Shown one piece after another: positions 21,718 through 33,162 of a stretch of 64,000 nucleotides of DNA. Numbering within the stretch: the stretch's first letter is position 1; every line of letters begins with the position of its first letter. Where the stretch lies: contig CAJNDS010000868.1 of assembly GCA_905221605.1 (NCBI GenBank), positions 421,607-485,606 of the forward strand. Reading direction: 5' to 3'. The notes under the pieces are model-generated. The model worked only from the letters and a program-made list of their open reading frames with translations. It was not told the origin of the DNA and did no database searches. The position numbers were made by a program, and so were the translations under genes. Source of the stretch: Symbiodinium natans (lineage: Eukaryota; Sar; Dinophyceae; Suessiales; Symbiodiniaceae).

Positions 21718-22289
21718 ACACGGACCCTCCCAAAGGACACCCCAAGACATGACAGGCGCTGGAATTGAGGGATGATCCTGGTTGCTGCTTGGTTTGCGAC
21801 CCCCTGCCTCAGCCAAACTGCTCGGAGAGTTTGGCTCTGCCCAACGCCCAGGACGGTGTCAGGCGAGATAAGGGCTTAGGTAAGCCCTATGAATTCACCC
21901 GCAAGGTTTGGACCTTTCAGGTTTCGGACTTGCTGACACATTGAGAGCTCTTAGACTTTGCCTGGAACTTCGTACATGGCAAGCGCTAGCCAATGAGTTG
22001 CGTCCTCACGCCTTTCTGAAAGTGAATGTGCCCTAAACACGACGTTCCCGAAACTTACGATGCGCTAAAGAGCCCCAAATCGCCCGGCACACTCCCCTCA
22101 GCTTTGGCGTTGGCAGCACGCTGTGCCGCGACTGAAGCTCGTGGGTTTTCCACGCTTCGCGCTGAAGGAAATCCCGAACCCTTTTCTGACCCTGATATTT
22201 GATAACAAGACATGTTCAGCCAGGGAGTGAGCACACCGGAAACTTGCACAAAGCAAGCCCCCAAACACAAGGCCCAAACGCACTAAGCC

Positions 22290-22550
22290 TTATTTGGACA
22301 TAGCTGTTGGGTATGGCGGCGAGGCTGGGCCCAGGTGCGAGTCCCGGACGGACGTGGCGCCATCGGAGTCGATGACGAGCAGCAACTCGCCTGCAGAGTC
22401 TGCGCACGCCAAGTCGATGGGTCGCTCCATGTTGCTCCGCCAACCCTCATCTGTGCAGCCAAACAACGCCAGGAATCTCACAGCCGGAACAGCAAGGCCA
22501 TTGCCGCCTTCAAAGAGCCAGAGCCAAACGACAGACAGGTAACTAGACAA
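22290..22550 (-). CDS. possible exon, beta-propeller (NHL-like) fragment
   Basis: Minus frame reads RPIDLACADSAGELLLVIDS within an 86-codon open stretch. The P.DLA.D..GELLLV.D pattern is like one blade of an NHL or six-blade propeller repeat. A single blade is weak evidence. The antisense frames are Ser/Pro-rich and less convincing. Confidence 0.35.
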   Translation of the reverse strand: MSSYLSVVWLWLFEGGNGLAVPAVRFLALFGCTDEGWRSNMERPIDLACADSAGELLLVIDSDGATSVRDSHLGPASPPYPTAMSK

Positions 22551-22876
22551 CGGATTTGACGCGAAAGGATGTCCCCAAGCGTTGCTTTAACGCGAAAGTC
22601 CATCATGAGCACGTCGCATGAGCTGGGGGATGCGGAAGGCGCACGCACGAAACAGGCCCTACATCCGGAGATGGGGAGCAAAACTGGGGCCAGTGCGCCT
22701 CAACATCCTTCTCTCCAAGCGTCTCCAAACCCAAGCTGCACCGGCCCCGGAGTACAGAATGGGACTGCTGCATCACCACCCAGAGATTGCCCTCAAAATC
22801 CCGCGTCCGGACTTCAGGGTGGCAGAATCTGCCCTGACAGTTCAAAGCCAACTCGTAGCAACTACGCAATTAGAGC

Positions 22877-23250
22877 GATGCCAGCTGGAAGCAAATCAAA
22901 GCTCTCCCTGTCCTTATTCAAGCCACAAGCCCGGACAAAAAAACGGGAGGACCTTGGAATCCCGTCGGCGAGCAGGAAGAGCATTCAGTTCACTACCAAC
23001 TCCAAGCAAAAATAGTGATGCCAGTGGGGAAGCAATCAAAGCTCTCCTTCTCCTCTTGTAACTAAAGCTCGGGAAAAAGTAAGGGAGGAGCTGTGTATAT
23101 TCTTACAGTCAAATCACAGCAACAATAGGGAAAGTCATCAAAGCTTTGCTTGTCCTCTCGAAAGTACAGCCCGCACCATGAAAGAGCAGACTTCTGATTC
23201 TTTCCGGCTAGCAGGAAGGTCCTACAAGTTGACATCCAATCCCAAACTAT
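22877..23250 (+). repeat. decayed ~130-bp tandem repeat
   Basis: CAATCAAAGCTCTCC, its variant TCATCAAAGCTTTGC, and GAGCAGGAAG/CTAGCAGGAAG recur in register; the open frames across it differ, so it is not clearly coding. Confidence 0.6.
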
Positions 23251-23479
23251 CAAAACTTCAGAAGCCCCGCGCCCTAAACCCTCAATGCCCGACACCCTAA
23301 AGGCTCAATTGCTTGGGAAGCCAGGAAGCACTCTCGTCAATTTCATATTTTTCGGGTGACCTCGGGTGGCGATAGGTCAGCACAGGAACAACCAACAATG
23401 GGGGGGGGACTTTCAATGCGCCTCAACGGCCAGCCCGAACGCTTCAGCCTGCGCTGCTTGGAGCCTCTTGGCGACGCCA

Positions 23480-23588
23480 AGGGTTTAGGGTTTAGGGTTT
23501 AGGGTTTAGGGTCTAGGGTTTAGGGTTTAGGGTTTAGGGTTTAGGGTTTAGGGTTTAGGGTTTAGGGTTTAGGGTTTAGGGTTTAGGG
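23480..23588 (+). repeat. interstitial telomeric tract
   Basis: About 15 TTTAGGG units, one TCTAGGG variant. Confidence 0.97.
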
Positions 23589-23599
23589 CCTCAAACCCA

Positions 23600-24980
23600 A
23601 GCCGCAACAGCCATGCGGTGCAGAATCATGGGCCTATCGCGCTCCCCAAACGACCAGAATATTCGAGAGATCTCAAGCCCCGAGCTCCGCAAACCCTGAC
23701 GAAGCCCGAGGGTGTCGACTTCCCGGTCCAGGCGTTTCGGGTTTAGGGTTTAGGGTTTATAGGGTTTATAGGGTTTAGGATTTAGGGTTTAGGGTTTAGG
23801 GTTTAGGGGAGTTTTGGGGCTTGGGGTTTGGGGTCTAGTGTTTGGTTTGAGGGGTCAAGGGTTTTTAGCCAAGCACCTACTGCGGCGCCGGTCTCCGAGG
23901 AGAGAGGGTGGCGAATGGATTCGGCTTAGGTAGGGCTTGTGGACTTTGAGATGTGTTTGGTTTTATCATAGGGTCATAGGGGCTGTTCGACAATTGAAGC
24001 GATTTGGTCATCGAACCCCCCCACCCCACCCCCCCGCGTCCCCCCTGATGAAGTACGAGCGCCCCTATTGTTTCGCCGCAACTCGAATCTGGGTTTGGCG
24101 CAGGTACTGGTGACGGGTTTTCGGTTTGGGGGCTCGCGTTCGCGCCACTTCCCTCCCGCAACCCAGTGTTGAGTCGTACCCCGAAACCCAAAGCCCTAAA
24201 CCTTCAACCCGAAACCTTCGGAGAGCATCCAGCAGGTGATGGCCTGCACTAGGCGGCCAGCGGTCTCAGCCTGCGTAGGGCGTTTCTGGGAATTCCAAGG
24301 GTTTTGGAGTTGAGGGCTTCGGGGGTGTAGTTGCAGCACGCCTTTGCGGCAAAGAGTTCGCACCCAAAGCTCTGAACCCGAAGCCCTAAGACCCCTAAAG
24401 GCCCAAACCTTAAAAACCTAAAGCTTAAATCCTAAACCAGCATGCCACAACTCAACTCGTCGCCCAAAGCATCTGCCACCAATCCCAGCTTAAAACTAGG
24501 GGATAGGATTAGGGGGACCCTTGGGGATATAAACCCTCTGAATAAGGTCCCTGTTTAAAAGAGCCAGAAGAGGGCTCAGAAGGGGTTGCCTTTTAAGGGT
24601 CCCCCTTATCCTACCTAGGAAAACCCTTGCGTGCATGGGGATTGAAAGACGTTTCTTTGGCTTCAGGCTAGAGGGTTTCGATTTGCGGCACAGGCCCCTG
24701 ATCAACGCCCCACCTGAACACAACGCCCAAGCCCGAGGGCCCTAACTCCTAAACCCTAACACCCGACGAAGCAGGTCGGAGAACGACTGCTGAGCTGCAG
24801 CCCATCGCTCAAAGACGGCCAGGCTTTTCCATTGTTTTTGTGGGCCAGCTTCTGCGGGCGCAGCTCCAGGCGCAAGTGCGTGCACAATGGGCAGACGACT
24901 TCCCAATATGTGCCTGTTTCGGGAATTGACGCATGGCATCGCAAGTGAAGCCCAAAAAACAACCAAATCCAAATCCATCA
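23600..24980. other. telomeric debris and one inverted-repeat element, no gene seen
   Basis: Degenerate telomeric tract at 23741-23830, poly-C patches near 24018-24045, element at 24497-24619. Confidence 0.5.
24497..24619. mobile_element. inverted-repeat element related to family B
   Basis: CTAGGGGATAGGATTAGGGG ... AAGGGTCCCCCTTATCCTAC form ~25-bp inverted ends around a 120-bp body. Confidence 0.55.
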
Positions 24981-24981
24981 T

Positions 24982-25239
24982 TTAAGCTTGATGTTTCTGC
25001 TTCTTGTGCGATTTGATCGCACATGCCCTTGTGGGGCAGTGGTCTGGACAATACTTGCATTTTGCTGCGTTGAATCCACCCCGAGCGCCACAAATGCAAC
25101 AGCCCACAATCTCTGGGGGCTGGCTGCTGGGAGCATGAGCACGCTTTGCTGCCAGCTGCCGTTGCAGGCTGGCGTTTTCCGTCTTGCAGTCGGTCAGCGC
25201 GTTGTAGTATTTGTTGGCCAGAAATTGCGCAGCGGCGAC
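24982..25239 (-). CDS. C-terminal exon with MYND-like zinc finger
   Basis: After acceptor AACGAG|G the frame reads VAAAQFLANKYYNALTDCKT, a short coiled-coil-like helix (ENASLQRQLAAKR), then CCICGARGGFNAAKCKYC...C....C....H....H to a TAA. Spacing C-x2-C-x10-C-x2-C-x3-C-x4-C-x4-H-x4-H resembles a MYND or B-box-type finger (protein binding). The join to the long exon uses a 47-nt GC-AG intron (25240-25286); a plain frameshift is the alternative. Confidence 0.55.
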   Translation of the reverse strand, partial: VAAAQFLANKYYNALTDCKTENASLQRQLAAKRAHAPSSQPPEIVGCCICGARGGFNAAKCKYCPDHCPTRACAIKSHKKQKHQA

Positions 25240-25286
25240 CTCGTTCATATGTTGCGTGGAGGGCATCAGAAAACCGGACGGCACGC
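25240..25286 (-). other. 47-nt GC-AG intron (inferred)
   Basis: CAG|GCGTGC ... AACGAG|G restores the frame between the long exon and the zinc-finger exon and removes two in-frame stops. It is very short, but the splice dinucleotides match those of the ABC gene. Confidence 0.45.
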
Positions 25287-26888
25287 CTGCATCAGCATTC
25301 CTCTTGCGGTGGTTTCGCAAAGTTGCACTTGCGTGCTGTATAAGCAGTACTGTGCAACATCAACAGGAGCCGTGCCCTCCTCCACACAGTGCCTATAAGC
25401 AACTGCGAGATGGTTTGGCTGACCGTCAACGTCTGTTTCGCCCGTCATCATTTTGCGGATTGCATCACGAACGGTGAACACTGCCGCCAACGCCAAGTTT
25501 TTGGGAAGCTCTGGCGCCAACCACAGCAGGTTCTTCATTGCGCCTGGTCCGACAAGGGAGCCATCGTCGATGTCCTCCCACCCTGGCGTTTCTCTGGGCT
25601 CAGCTCCCTCGTCCATGGGCAGAACGGCGTTTGATGCCTGCCGCAACGCGTCAGCATCGTGCAACAGGAACTTGCCCCAAAACTGGCCCACGCCTACCAG
25701 ATTTTCCGTTACAAAGCCCTGCAGCTCTTTGTAGCCTTGTCGGAACCGCTCCTCCATTTCGTTCTCCTGCCGACCCCAAGCCCTTGCATAGGCCAGCAGG
25801 AGCGCGCACCATCCATGTGGAGTCTGGCACAGATGGCAGTTCCCTCCGTCCCGGGGGCAGGGCTCCAAGCCGAGGTCGACGCAACGGCAACGTCGGAATT
25901 GTGCCTGGAGTGCCTCGTCATGCACGCAGTCGCCCCTGCAGTACCTAGATGCCTCCCGAGTACAGAACAGCCGTCCGGGGAAAGGGCATCGCGAAAAACC
26001 ACTGCGCACTTGCTCCAGAAAAGCTTCCCAAAACTCATCATCTGGGCTTTCGCGAGCAAGAGCCTGTTGAATGGCTGGCAGCAACAGCGAGACCCACGCT
26101 GTTTCTTCAGACATCCAGCGGAACATCAGGAGGAGCACGAGGCAACGGCCAATGGGGAGGGCTGCGTGCAACATGTCGGGAATGACCCTGTCCCGCACGA
26201 ACTGGAATGCATTCGATTGGCACGCAAACATACTGGGCCAGGAGAAGGCCCTAAACACCGGGTCGGGCGAGGGCAAAAACCCACCAAGCGACGGACAGGG
26301 CGCGGATAACGGGGAGAGCTGGAACAAAACGTCAGCCTGGAAAAGAACAAATTCAGTGAACCGGTCCACCAAGATGTGGAATTGGTCAAACTCTCGCTCG
26401 TCCGCTGCTTGCGACAACGCGAGCCCCGCAGAGGTCAGGGTCTGCTCATCCATCACGGGTTGGCGCTTTGGTGCCGTGATGTCATCACTTCTCGCACGTA
26501 GAACCAAACAATCACCCTGGATCTCAACGTCCACGTCATTTGCGGCACCATCCCAAAGAAACAATCTCGTTTCGGAACGGCCTGCTTTGACAGTAGCTCG
26601 GAGACCGTCAGCCACGTGGCGCCACTTGGAGCTGTCTGCGGCGTTACGATTCCCGTGCGGGGCGCCGGGCTTCAACGAGCCAATCCGATTCCATGGACCT
26701 GTTTTTTTCGACGAGTAATGGGTGTACCCCAAATCCTGTGGAGCTGTTCCCGAGGCAATGGCCCGTCGATGGACAATGCCTCCAGCTTCCTCTGAGGACA
26801 GTTGCGACACCACTGCAGCATCGGAGCTCAATTTCACGAAGAAGTTGGAGGTCTGATATGTCGGCCCCGATGGTCCAACATTCGTCAT
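25287..26888 (-). CDS. hypothetical protein, long first exon (534 codons)
   Basis: ATG-started, with an in-frame TGA 10 codons upstream. No signal peptide. Residues ~190-270 are hydrophobic and aromatic; residues ~300-360 hold a Cys cluster (YCRGDC, CRCVDL, CPRDGGNCHLC) that may bind zinc. The rest is alpha-helical in character. The uninterrupted frame runs on to a TGA at 25266, but a GC donor at CAG|GCGTGC (25286) leads in phase to a second exon carrying a clear zinc-finger pattern. Family not recognised. It is convergent with the plus-strand gene ending at 27527 only in the sense that their 5' parts face each other around 26.9-27.1 kb. Confidence 0.72.
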
Positions 26889-27093
26889 GCCTAATCGTTT
26901 TAAACGTGCGTTTGGTCACTCCTTCTTCTGTATGCGGGGCCTTTGAGGAGGTGCGAAGTACATGAGACTCGGCTGAAGTCTACCTAGTACGAGTAGATGC
27001 CTGAACACCATAGAATAGACTGGCACGTGTGATTGAGCTTGGCACAAGGTGTTCTGGAGTCGGTAGGGCTTTCTGTTTCCCCCGTGTCCTGAG

Positions 27094-27527
27094 ATCTTGA
27101 AACGTACCAGCAGAAAGCAGAGATTGTGCAATTGGATCCTTGCGGTTCCTGGTCAGAACTTGTCAGGAGGGTTGGGCAGGTGCTGGGTTTGCTTCTCTTA
27201 GTGTGCCACATGTCCAGGTTCACAGACACCCGGTTCCAACAATACAACACACAGAGGGATTTGGGCGTTATACTCGCACAGCATGTCAGCAACCAGCACA
27301 GTACAGCGACACGAGAGTTTGCCGCGTCGCCTGGCATGCTGCCTGGCGTGCTGATGTCGCAAGCCGCAGTGGCCTCCCAACAACAGCTCTGCGAAACAGA
27401 CGACAACTTACTTACCAAGCTCAGCCAAGTACTGCAACAGCATGAGACACCCCGGCCCAAGAACTCGCGAACAGTACCCGCGTGCGCTCGTATCAACGCG
27501 ACCGCATCAAAGAATGTGAGCAAGTAG
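27094..27527 (+). CDS. 3'-terminal exon of a plus-strand gene, unknown protein
   Basis: A textbook acceptor (polypyrimidine TTTCTGTTTCCCCC then CTGAG|) opens a 144-codon frame. It contains SWSELVRRVGQVLGLLLLVC, FQQYNTQRDLGVILAQHVSN and LLTKLSQVLQQHE and ends in TAG at 27525. Mostly helical and Gln-rich, with one hydrophobic stretch. Upstream exons not found. A 94-bp tandem array begins about 90 nt after the stop and may be its 3' UTR. Confidence 0.58.
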
Positions 27528-27614
27528 CAGAAGGATGGTCCTTATATAATCCCTTGCAGAATAATCCGGTACCTAATTCCCGAACTCCTTGCATCAAGCG
27601 ACTGCGTGACAGAT

Positions 27615-28540
27615 GTTGGCAAGTGGCAAAGGAACAGCTGACAAAAACGCTGCCAAAGTACCCGTGGGCCTTTGGGTCAACGTGACAAAACAGCATGCAA
27701 AATCATTCGAAAAACAGTCATCACAAGAACTCTTGACAAACCCGTTGCCAAAGTACCCGTGGGCCTTTGGGTCAACGTGACCAAAAAGCAGACAAAATCA
27801 ATCGCAAACAGTCATCACAAGAACTCTTGACAAACCCGTTGCCAAAGTACCCGTGGGCCTTTGGGTCAATCTGACCAAACAGCATGCAAAATCAATCGCA
27901 AACAGTCATCACCAGAACTCTTGACAAACCCGTTGCCAAAGTACCCGTGGGCCTTTGGGTCAACGTGACCAAACAGCAGACAAAAACAATCGCAAACAGT
28001 CATCACCAGAACTCTTGACAAACCCGTTGCCAAAGTACCCGTGGGCCTTTGGGTCAACGTGACAAAACAGCATGCAAAATCAATCGCAAACAGTCATCAC
28101 CAGAACTCTTGACAAACCCGTTGCCAAAGTACCCGTGGGCCTTTAGGTCAACGTGACCAAACAGCATGCAAAATCAATCGCAAACAGTCATCACCAGAAC
28201 TCTTGACAAACCCGTTGCCAAAGTACCCGTGGGCCTTTAGGTCAACGTGACCAAACAGCAGACAAAAACAATCGCAAACAGTCATCACCAGAACTCTTGA
28301 CAAACCCGTTGCCAAAGTACCCGTGGGCCTTTGGGTCAACGTGACCAAACAGCATGCAAAAACAATCGCAAACAGTCATCACAAGAACTCTTGACAAACC
28401 CGTTGCCAAAGTACCCGTGGGCCTTTGGGTCAACGTGATCAAACAGCATACAAAAACAATCGCAAACAGTCATCACAAGAACTCTTGACAAACCCGTTGC
28501 CAAAGTACCCGTGGACCTTTGGGTCAACGTGACCAAACAC
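27615..28540 (+). repeat. 94-bp tandem repeat, about 10 copies
   Basis: The core GCCAAAGTACCCGTGG recurs at 27652, 27747, 27841, 27935, 28029, 28123, 28217, 28311, 28405 and 28499. The first unit is the most diverged; inner units differ by a few bases. 94 is not a multiple of 3, so no frame crosses the array. Each unit contains the palindrome GGTCAACGTGACC. The array ends exactly where a duplicated segment begins. Confidence 0.97.
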
Positions 28541-29390
28541 CAAATACCACCCTAAACCCTAAACCCGAAACCCTAAACCCCTAAACCCTAAGCCCCAAGC
28601 CCTGCACCCAGCCTCCAAGAACTGCAGCGCCGATGACAGGCTTCGGACAGCGGAAGCTGGACCTTCGTCTCCAAAGTCTCTTGCCCCCCCAGCTCTCTTT
28701 TTGGGGGCTTACGATATTAGGGGTACCTTGTTGGGGTCCTTGCTATAAGGGAATCCTACTACTTGGGGATCTATATGGGGTGTCCCCTCTTTTTGTAAAC
28801 TCTCTTTTCGCTCTGGTTTACGGGGGCGTTCGGGCGATGCTTGGGTGCAGCTTTGATGCCTCGGGCGTGTGCAAACGCAGTCCAAGGCCGGCGCGGTGGG
28901 CTTGATCCCAGGGCCCTCGAAGGACATGCTTCATGATTCATGCCTCTACGGGCGCCGCTACCACTCATTACCTCCATGGTGCCGGGCTATTCAGGGACTG
29001 GTGCCCTCCGCCGTGAAAAGAGCGTGATTTCTTCGAACAGGACCGCACATGAAACGCAGCGGAGTGAGCCAACTTGGGCATGCTTTAAGGTTTCCATGCC
29101 GTAGCATGACTGTACGTGTTGCATGAGGTGCATGCCTACAGCAAAATGGCTGCGCCTCTGAGCCATCGCTTTCAAGCTTTGAAGAAGCCTGGGAGCGGGC
29201 TGGGAGTTTCGACAGAGGTCCCCGGCCCCCCTAAACCCTAAACAACTCAAACCCCAGCAAGAAGGAAGATGCCAGTCAAGACCCAGCAAGAAGGCGGCAG
29301 GGCCTCGAGCGCAGAAGGAAAAGACTGACGGCGGAACACGAATAGATCCAAGACCTCCCGAAACTACCCGCCACCACCCCGAATGCCCAG
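28540..29390 (+). repeat. segmental duplication, copy 2 with ~360-bp insertion
   Basis: Colinear with 2540-3015, interrupted at about 28905-29265 by sequence absent from copy 1. Identity looks high in blocks but with several indels. The telomeric tract at its left edge is shared. Confidence 0.92.
28702..28799. mobile_element. inverted-repeat element, family B, inside duplication copy 2
   Basis: Ends GCTTACGATATTAGGGGTAC and GTGTCCCCTCTTTTTGTAAAC are imperfect inverted repeats. Flanked by CTCTCTTTT on both sides (28693-28701, 28800-28808), a likely 9-bp target duplication. Confidence 0.78.
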
Positions 29391-29834
29391 GCATCGGGCG
29401 AGGCAGAAGAGATGACCCCGGCAGCTCCTTCCGACACAGGAGAGTAAGAGGAAGGAAGGGAGCAAAGGGAGGAAAAAGGACAAGGAAAAAACTCGAAAAA
29501 AGAAGGGGGAAAGAGGGCAGGCTTCAAGTCATGGCCATCGCCCAACTGCTGACCGGTTTCTGTATCAGCCAGCCAATGAAACAGTGTCTTTTTCACAAAA
29601 CCTGCAAGAACCCCGACCCTGGGTAATCGCCCGAACAGCGCAATGCATCGTAGAACTCAGAAAAGCCCCTAAACCTTACACTCCGCACATCTCGAGATCA
29701 GCTTCTGGGATTCCGGCCCTCGCGAGGCGTGGCGACTTTTTCTTGCCGAAGCGCAGCATGTCGCCGGGGCGTCGACCCCAGCAACCTACTAAATCTCACT
29801 CCGACACGGGAGAAAAAAGCCGCAGGAGTGCTGT

Positions 29835-29915
29835 TTTGGGGAGCCCCCAAGTAGGATTCCCTTATAATCAGGACCCACAAGAAGGTACCCCCTAATGTCG
29901 GACACCCCCAATAAG
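29835..29915. mobile_element. inverted-repeat element, family B
   Basis: Opposite orientation: CCCCAAGTAGGATTCCCTTA ... AAGGTACCCCCTAATGTCGG. Confidence 0.5.
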
Positions 29916-30654
29916 AGACTTCGTCCCATGGTCGCCTTCGGGGATTTAGGATTCCTTTTGAGGGGATCAACTCCGTTTCGGGCGCTCTGATCCTAACAGC
30001 ATGCGGCTCCGAGGAGCGTGTGCTGGCTGCTTTAAGCATCCAGCACACCCTGCCCATGTCGGCCTGCTCAAACCCACGAAGCCCGCTGTCAGACGTTCCC
30101 TGCTTCCCCCAAAAAAAGTTTTGTGGCATGTAAGCTAGGGTTTCGTGAGGCTGGGGGAATACTGCCCGCGGACCGCACATAGTAAACTGCAGCACAAGAT
30201 CCTTTCAGCCTGAAATCCTCTTCCACCTGCCGTTTGGTCCGACCCAAATGTGCGAAGAACCGCCAGTGGCTTGGGCCACTGAAGTCCGCAAAAGCTCTTG
30301 GAGTTCCCTCGAATGCAGCACTCTCAGCAGATCAGCCTGAACCTTAACCAACAAGCCCTGTCCTTGCTGTGTAGACGTCGCCCACCCCGGAAATCCCCAC
30401 AGCCTCACCCAGCCTTATAAGGATTAGGGCAGTCCGACAGTCCCTACCCCTAAACCCCAAACCCTAAACCTAGAGATGATCTGACACCGGGCTCTTTAAA
30501 GGAAGACCCCTGGTCTTGCCTCCAGGGAAGAAGGAGTGCAACCGGGGCTCGTTCTGTGGCAGAATTTGAGGGTCGCACCTCCTTTTACGAGTCCCCTTGG
30601 CCTCAAACCCTACTCACCAAACCCCCCAACCCCCCCCCCCCCCGGGGTTCTTGT

Positions 30655-30716
30655 AGTATTTTCTATATAGGGGCCACAAGGGAATGCTACTAGTAACTAT
30701 ATTCCGACCCCTATCT
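30655..30716. mobile_element. short repeat, family G, copy 1
   Basis: TATAGGGGCCACAAGGGAAT ... ATTCCGACCCCTAT; related copies at 30935-30997 and 37025-37088. Confidence 0.5.
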
Positions 30717-31204
30717 TAGCAGGGCTTCGTGCGCTTTTTTTTTTCGGGATGCTAACCCAAATCCACAGAAGGTCGCCCAAGCGAGCTGCCCCCCGGCCCA
30801 AACCGTCAGCCGATGCCGCGCTTTTGAGGGCGGTTAATATAGGGGGCCTTCAAAGTTGGAATAGGGTTTTGGGGGGTTTGAGGGCTTAGGGCTTAATATT
30901 GGAATCGAGTTTTGGGGGTTATTCGTGAATATTTATAAAGGGGCCATAAGGGAATACTATGAATCGCTATGCCGACCCCTCTGTAAAGCTGGCCTGCCTT
31001 CAGGATCGGGGTGTCTGAGAGGGTGTTCGGGTTCCGAACCTGTTCGATACCTTGAGGGTTTAGGGTTTAGGGTTTAGGGTTTAGGGTTTAGGGTTAGGGA
31101 GGGAGGGTTTTCTCTCAAGTTGGTTGGTGTGTAGGAGGTCGTCAGTACCCCCACTTGCCCTGGTGCTAAGGGCTGGCGGATGGGCCCTCTGTACAGGGTG
31201 CCAT

Positions 31205-31320
31205 CTACGAATTCCTTAAGAGCCCCCCCAAAAAACTAAAAAGACTCTTCCTTATAAGGGTAATCTAGGGATGATTGTTTTTGTGTGCTTTTTTGGGGGG
31301 GATTCTTAAGCAAACAGTAG
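31205..31320. mobile_element. MITE-like element, family A, copy 1
   Basis: Terminal inverted repeats CTAC....GCTTAAGA.CCCC / GGGGATTCTTAAGC...GTAG, flanked by a perfect 4-bp target duplication CCAT (31201-31204 and 31321-31324). Non-coding, 116 bp. Confidence 0.88.
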
Positions 31321-31406
31321 CCATTGGAACTGCAATTCTGCATCCGGGCAGGTCACTGGAGCTGCGATGTCCTGGAACGAGACACATCGTGGGAGGCACA
31401 AGGTAG

Positions 31407-31527
31407 CTACTAGTTGCTTAAGAACCCCCAAAGGAAAAAAAACAATAATCCCTATAGTACCCTTATAAATATATATATATACAGAAGAATATTTTCATGT
31501 TGTGGGGGGTTCTTAAGCAACTGGTAG
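31407..31527. mobile_element. MITE-like element, family A, copy 2
   Basis: CTACTAGTTGCTTAAGAACC at the left, inverted at the right; interior contains TATATATATATA. Flanks GTAG/GTAC match at 3 of 4 bases. Lies 86 bp from copy 1. Confidence 0.85.
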
Positions 31528-31559
31528 GTACTGACTTCTAGTCAGCCTCTTCGACTACC

Positions 31560-32800
31560 CTCCCCCCCCCCCCCCCCCCAACGAGCTTGGTATATTTCAA
31601 GCACGGTGCGGCGTCCAAGTTCCCCAGAAGCCCTGGCATGAAAAATGACAACACGTCAAGAGATGTGAAGCTTCGGGGGAGGCCGTGACACCCCGGGCAC
31701 AGGAACTCTGCAACCATGAAGCAGACCAGTGAGACCCTCGAACATCTCTCCGGGTACCGTTGAGGAGGAGAGGAAACCTCAATGAGCCTCAATGTTCAGA
31801 TGGGGGGGGGGGGTGAGTTCAGGGTAGGGACGTCCCAAGCGCTTTCAATTCAGAAAGGTAGGCTTCAGGCCGTTCGGGCTTCACAAACTGACTCTTCTTC
31901 AGGGAGGACTTCGGAGTTTCTTTCGATCTCCCCGCAAAAACTCAGGCATCGGCTTTGTGCTCCTCGTCGACACCTCTGGAATTTCTCTGTTCACCTTGCG
32001 TTGGGTGCTCTAGGGTTTGGGTTTAGGGTTAGACGCATGCGTAGCAGACAAACGCCGTCCAAGATTGCACATGTAACTGCACGGGCTTGCAAGCTGGTGC
32101 TCCTTGATGGAGGTTACGTTGCAAAGGGCTTCTAGCTGCATGTACTACAGCGTTGTGTTCTAGAGGGCGCTTAGTTTGGCCCGGCCTTCGTCAGTTGGCA
32201 GGATCGGGCTTCTCTTTGAGGTTCGGGGGCGTGAGGCGTGACCTGAAAGTGGGCGCAGGGCCCTTTTGAACACAGGAAACTCGGGGGCCTCAGCCTGAAG
32301 CCTGAGATGGTCGTAGGGTTGTCGGTTCGTGTCTGTCATCCTTGTGTCTTGCTGGGGAGAAATCAGCTCTGCCAGTTGACCTTGTGATGCCCCGTCGCTT
32401 CGTCTTGATCGAGCAGCGCTTGCTGTCCTTTGGGGCTTCAAGGGCCTCAGAGACCGTCGCTTTCCGGTGCCGTTTCTCGAACGCTTCTCTTCACCAAAAC
32501 TCTGATCTCTGTTGTGCCCGCTCATGGTGTCGCTCAGCATAGCCCTGAAGCAACTTGTCTACCATTCTACAGGCACACCTCGATTATAAAACCACCGTTA
32601 TAACAAGTTGATAGGCTTGGCCTAGCTTGGCGACAGCATCCTCAATGCATGTCAGGAGGTAGAAAACAGAAGCCCTAAACCCTAAACCCTAAACACCACT
32701 AAGATGAAGCAAAGCCCATACTTTGCAAACACACCAGCTTGGGCCGAAGGGCAGTGGGATGATGTCCCGGTCGTCCATGGTCATGGGGTCTTCATCCGCC
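31560..32800. other. no gene resolved downstream of the ABC gene stop
   Basis: Poly-C and poly-G runs at the left edge; frames near 31782-32135 and 32160-32540 are unconvincing. Confidence 0.4.
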
Positions 32801-32814
32801 TTTCAGGGCCCCAA

Positions 32815-32965
32815 ACCCTAATAACCCTAAACCCTCAACACTCAACCCTATAGCCTATAGACCCTAACCCTAAACCCTAAACCCTAAACCTTAAACCCTA
32901 CAGACCCTAAACCCTAAACCTTAAACCCTACAGACCCTAAACCCTAAACCCTAAACCCCAAACCC
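32815..32965 (-). repeat. interstitial telomeric tract, higher-order
   Basis: CCCTAAA units with a duplicated block AAACCTTAAACCCTACAGAC. Confidence 0.93.
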
Positions 32966-33099
32966 TGAACGTTCAGAATAGGCTTCTCGAAAGATTCCCG
33001 GCTTTGTCGCTGGAGCCTCGGGAGCTTGCGCCGCCTCAGGCACAGGAGGCAGCGGGCTTGCATCGTCCACCTCCATCATCTGGATCTCGGGATCCTGCA

Positions 33100-33158
33100 A
33101 GGGTTTAGGGTTTAGGGTTTAGGGTTTAGGGTTTAGGGTTTAGGGTTTAGGGTTTAGG
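33100..33158 (+). repeat. interstitial telomeric tract
   Basis: Eight TTTAGGG units followed directly by a family I element. Confidence 0.96.
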
Positions 33159-33162
33159 GCTC

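Larger units (their letters stand above)
29400..31050. other. repeat-rich, no gene resolved
   Basis: Family B remnant (29835-29915), family G copies (30655, 30935), poly-C at 30624-30644, short telomeric pieces. Microexons could hide here. Confidence 0.4.

Noticed and set aside
25659-26718. Two ~215-codon plus-strand frames
   Set aside because: Antisense shadows of the 540-codon gene.
27770-27785. GGTCA(N3)TGACC as a hormone-receptor response element
   Set aside because: Matches the vertebrate consensus by sequence only; such receptors are not expected in a protist.
27615-28540. CRISPR-like array (regular repeats)
   Set aside because: Units are contiguous 94-bp repeats with no variable spacers, and the context is eukaryotic.
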